Of a stretch of DNA of 64,000 bases, positions 60,093-64,000 are shown one piece after another; within the stretch, counting starts at the first letter, position 1, and each line of letters starts with the position of its first letter. The DNA is from Gonapodya sp. JEL0774 (Eukaryota; Monoblepharomycota; Monoblepharidomycetes; Monoblepharidales; Gonapodyaceae), in the NCBI GenBank assembly GCA_027604505.1, contig JADIIX010000055.1:1-64000 (forward strand), read 5' to 3'. Below the pieces are notes generated by a model. The model had not been told where the DNA came from and searched no databases. It was given only the letters and a program-made list of their open reading frames with translations. A program made the translations under genes and the position numbers.

Positions 60093-63000
60093 ATGGATCG
60101 ATCCATCAGAGACTCTGCAGACTACTCTGTCAAATCCTTCATGTCAACAGGATCAGACTCTCCTGCCCATTCGGGATTTGTATCGGTCAACTCAAAGAAT
60201 TTCGATGCCTCAGCTCTTGTTCACCACTGGCCCACAGTGAACGGGTCATACTTCCTGCCGGGAACAGTCCTCCCTGGTAAGACGGCCTCCCCGCAGCGGC
60301 TCGCGATGATCTGAAGATCTAATTTTCCGCATTCTACATTGATTGTCCTTGACTGTTGTGGACTCAATCTGGTTTCTCGTGTTCGTCACCCCAAAAAGTC
60401 AACACCATCTACGGCCGCACCTATGCATTGTTCAACGGGGGGGTTCAAGTTCCCCTCACTGGCTCAGGCTGTGCCATTCTTGAAGCAGGAGGTACTTACA
60501 CAGCGGAGAGCATCCATTCAGATGCTCTTTTGCCTCAACAGACTGGTGCGATGTCCAGCCAAGGTGCAAACAAGGGAAGCAAGATGCAGCTCAAGGTTTG
60601 TCTCCGCTCGTTGGCTTCAACGAAAAGAAATGAAAACGTCTATTTTTGTTTTCGACAGAAGCTCTCTCGTGACGCTTCAGAATCGGGTACCCTCAAGCGT
60701 ATGGGTTCCGAATTCACGACTAGAATGAAAACGCTCAGTAAACTAGCCCTCTCTGTCGATCCATCCGCGACCCGAAGCTTAGATGTCATGAATCCAAAAC
60801 ACTCCGGAGATGGTGCGACCACCAAATCGCAAACGCTGAATCTCATGGACACGGTCCGTGTGGGACAAAAGTCCAAGCGCCCCACTGCATCCGGTGCCGT
60901 TTTCACAGATGTGGCAGTCAGCGAAAATTCACATTCAGAGTTGCCGAACAGTCACCAGGCAGTGCCAGCGAAGTTTATGTCGGTTGACCGGCTCTCTGAT
61001 TTTACAGGAACAGTCCGTGCTCGCGGGGGATCAATACGAAACAATGTGCCTCAGCCTCTATCTCCTCTGTCCCCCCTCTCTCCCACGCAACATCCTCGGA
61101 CACCCTCTTCAGCATCAAACTCCGCTCCATTCGATGGGGAACAACCCACCCATTCATTCCCTGACCTACGCTCTCCGACCTCAGGGGAAGTTATGGGATC
61201 ACGTAGTCGTAGGGGTACTGGTTCAAATCGGCCAGAAATAGGATCAGCACCTTTGGGTCCGTCCGAATCAATCGAAGCCGCTAGTCCAGAATTCGGCGTC
61301 ACTGAGCTCCCTCCTGACTCTCCCAGTACTGCTGTGATATCACCCACCTCTGCTGGAAGCCAAACCTCGCCAACTTCTCCCGCCACAGCCGTCCGGTCGC
61401 CAAGAGTCTCAAATGCTCATGTTGCAACGCACACAATCACAACGGCCCCCCCGCGTGAATCTAGCCAAGCGCGTCTTTCACCGACCCCTTGGGAGGACGA
61501 GGCGGACTCTGTGGATGTTGGATCACAGCCTGGCACCGCGATAACGGTCACAACGTCTGAATCGCGACGTGCCTCGAACGGCTCATCACATTTTGCTGGT
61601 AGTGCAAGCCCCAGTCACGCAGCACTCCCGCGGTGGTCGATGGATATGGACTCAGATTCGATACGAACCCCTTCAATCTCGCGGATGTCTGTGCCCCTAC
61701 CCAGTCCTGACGATTGCGCGAGAAAATATGTATCTACGGGGTCCACACCGAGGACCTTCGGCATTTTCGGGAAGATCACAACCGCCGATATTCTCGCTAA
61801 CGTAGATAAGGTATCCGGTGCGGCCACTATCACCGGAGTCGATTACAATGGTCAAAGAAGGGACGGAAGAAAGTGGTGCTCTCTAGAAGATTACTTTTTG
61901 ACATTTCACGAAACAGATGATGAGACGGTGAGTAAACGGTGGAATGAAGTTGAATGAAAAGGCACCTGCGCAGCTAATGCCCGCAAATTAGTCACCAGTG
62001 GCGTTTAGTTTCCCTGTTGAAAGCGTCGATTTTACGAGAGAAACCTTCAGTATGGACGGGTTTGCGTTTGACTTAAAACATCATGGCGGATCTCTCTCGC
62101 TCTTGGTACCAACGAAGGAGTCGCTCATTCAGTGGGTTGGCTCTATCAACACTGCCGTGAACAATATCTTGTTAGGATTCGGACTTGCTGGAATACAAAG
62201 GAAGTTTGAAGAGACTTCGGGTGTGTTCCACATTTGTGGGAGGAAGTGACATGCGTTGACTTCAATTATTATTCCAGGCGACCCAGACGAACTATTTCCC
62301 ATGGAGTTTAGCCGATTCATGGCAAGAATGCAGAATCAAGAACAAAGCCGCAAGCGGCGATCACGGAATATCGACGAGGAGGGAGGAGGGGAAGGCACAA
62401 ATTCGGAGGCGCAAGAAACCGCCAACACCGATGATCTTAACGAAGATGCAGTTGTTGGGAGCCTTATAAGACAGATAAGTACAAATTTTTTGAGTGGTGG
62501 GGACACCATTCGATACCAGAAGGGACCAGGTTTGTGCCTTTGTAACTTGTCAAAGTCGATTATCAGTCTTGTAATAATTTGGATCTCGCTTCGAAGATGG
62601 AATCGAAAGTACTTCCATAATTGTGGCTGCGACCCTGGATAAGCTCATTGAACGATTGTCTGGAGAACGAATGGACACCGATTTCGTCGAAAATTTCCTT
62701 CTATGCTACAGGCACTTCACGGATTCTGCAACCGTGCTTTCGAAGCTTATCCAACGAATGTGTGTCCAACCACCACCTGGTGCGACTAAGGACCAAACGG
62801 ACTACGTGCGGCATTGGAGAGCACTGGTCAAGCTCCGTGCTGCGATGGTCGTAGCCAAGTGGATTGAGGGTTTTTGGGCAGACTTCATCGCACCTGAATC
62901 GTCACGCAAACTCGCTAACTTCTTGAAACGTCTAAGCGAGTGTAACTCGACAAATGAAGAAGATCGCCGCCACGAGCTTAAGTTCAAGGTGGACTTCGAG

Positions 63001-64000
63001 CAAGTGGTTGAGGTTTTGAAGGCAACCATGGGGACTGCGGAAAAGAATCATAGACGACGAATGCAGGCCGCAGCCAAGGTGTCTGAAAGTGTACGGCGAC
63101 ATGGGTTGCCAGAATTCATTGATATGGAGCCGAAGGAAGTCGCACTACGGTTAACACTTCTGGAACACGAGAAATTTCGAAGGGTTCGGCCGATTGAGTT
63201 CGTTCTTCAGATTTGGGGCGACCAGAAAGACACCAACGTGCTTCTGGAAACCAAAAATATTCGAGAAATGATCGACTCGTTCAACCACGTCAGTTATTGG
63301 GCCGCAACGGAAATAGTTACCCAACCGGAAATCAAGAACAGAATGAAAGTTGTCGAGAAGATGATAAAAATCGCGAAGGTGATTTCCAGTTGCTTCCCCT
63401 CATCATTCCATCAAAGCTGCAAATTTAATAAACATGACAGGAGCTCCGCCGCCTTAACAACTTCAACTCTCTGCTCGCCGTCGTGTCTGGGCTCAATAAT
63501 TCCTGCGTGTCTCGGCTTAAATCCACGTGGGAAGCGCTTCCCTCAAAAGTCATTGAGGCACGTGCTGAGCTCGAGAGGGTTGTGAACCCTGAAGGCAATT
63601 TTGGGGTGTACCGGGGCATCTACTCCTCGTTTCAGAGGGGTGACGTTGACTCCACAGGTGTTTCATCTGCTCCAGCATCAGCAAAACCGTTCATCCCCAT
63701 ATTCAGTCTCATCATGAAAGATTTCCTCTTTGTAAATGATGGCAATCCGCGATTCGCTGATGAATCGGGCCCAGCACCTCTTATCAACTGGGCAAAACTC
63801 ACAATGATTTCCGAAGCAGTGCGGACAATCGAGCGTCTGCAACGTACGCCCTACACCTTCCCGGACGCATTCTCCACTGATATGCCGCAAAATTATTACC
63901 AGACACTGTCGGACAAGGTGCTGTACAAGTACTCGCAACTATGTGAAGCAAGGGCGGGAGAGTCGAGTACCACGAGGCTAGTAGACAAGGTGGGTCGCGC
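60093..64000 (+). CDS. Ras guanine-nucleotide exchange factor, 3' end cut by window
   Basis: A RasGEF that loads GTP on Ras-like GTPases. Seven exons visible give ~1154 residues so far. The N-terminus has no recognised domain. Residues ~210-470 are Ser/Pro-rich (LSPLSPLSPTQ and many SP sites), suited to phosphorylation. About 520-640 looks like a PH domain (KWCSLEDYFLTFHETDD, FTRETFSMDGFAFDLKHHGG, SLIQWVGSINTAV). The RasGEF N-terminal (REM) region begins ~712 (STSIIVAATLDKLIERLSGE, DFVENFLLCYRHFTDSATVL). The CDC25 catalytic domain starts ~885 (FIDMEPKEVALRLTLLEHEK) and runs through SFNHVSYWAATEIVTQPEIK, LNNFNSLLAVVSGLNNSCVS and PFIPIFSLIMKDFLFVNDGN. A donor at 63990 may end the last visible exon. 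It is divergent from the PDE gene. Confidence 0.9.

Overview
The window is an ordinary stretch of a nuclear eukaryotic chromosome. Genes are dense (21 recognised), lie on both strands, and most are split by many short GT-AG introns, usually 35-110 nt. The gene set points to a fungus that branches outside the yeasts and mushrooms, probably a zoosporic (chytrid-like) lineage; this is inference. Fungal hallmarks are a Nud1/Cdc11-type mitotic-exit scaffold, a short alpha-actinin, an NmrA-like protein and a long Sec16. Next to them are genes usually discussed in animals, plants or flagellates: a PPP2R3C/TON2-type PP2A B'' subunit, the BRISC/BRCA1-A subunit BABAM1 (MERIT40), FAM177, a CaMKK-type kinase with an RG/P insert, and a Rab geranylgeranyltransferase alpha with an Ig-like insert. 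NDUFAF6 implies a retained respiratory complex I.

Layout: 1-960 GC-rich low-complexity DNA. 960-2282 (-) NIPA-like Mg2+ transporter, 3' end not found. 3559-6738 (+) PP2A B''. 7331-8825 (+) TBC-domain protein. 9017-12786 (+) MCM6. 13121-13890 (-) tetraspanin-like. 14154-16366 (-) RabGGTase alpha. 17101-19008 (-) NmrA-like. 19908-29267 (+) Sec16. 29469-30253 (+) type II peroxiredoxin. 30430-31045 (+) FAM177. 31442-33137 (+) forkhead factor. 33285-34902 (-) NDUFAF6. 34982-40771 (-) Nud1/Cdc11-like. 41498-42731 (+) AP-1 sigma. 43175-45887 (+) RPAP2/Rtr1. 46093-49010 (-) alpha-actinin. 49228-51256 (-) citrate synthase. 51621-53575 (-) BABAM1. 54222-56181 (+) CaMKK. 56255-59674 (-) cyclic-nucleotide phosphodiesterase. 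60093-end (+) RasGEF, cut by the window.

Exon models were built by hand from reading frame, splice dinucleotides and family alignment. In nearly all genes the intron phases close exactly from ATG to stop, which supports them; single boundaries may be off by a few bases. The genes do not form one pathway. Loose themes are membrane traffic (RabGGTase, TBC, Sec16, AP-1 sigma), cell-cycle and centrosome/SPB control (MCM6, PP2A B'', Nud1), mitochondria (NDUFAF6, citrate synthase) and cAMP/Ca2+/Ras signalling (PDE, CaMKK, RasGEF). No mobile element, CRISPR array, rRNA or convincing tRNA was seen. No multi-gene novel system was found. The points most worth following are unusual domain architectures and gene structures: Sec16 with a zinc ribbon, PDE and PP2A B'' with large disordered inserts, BABAM1 with a long tail, a start-codon-only first exon, and an 8-nt exon.
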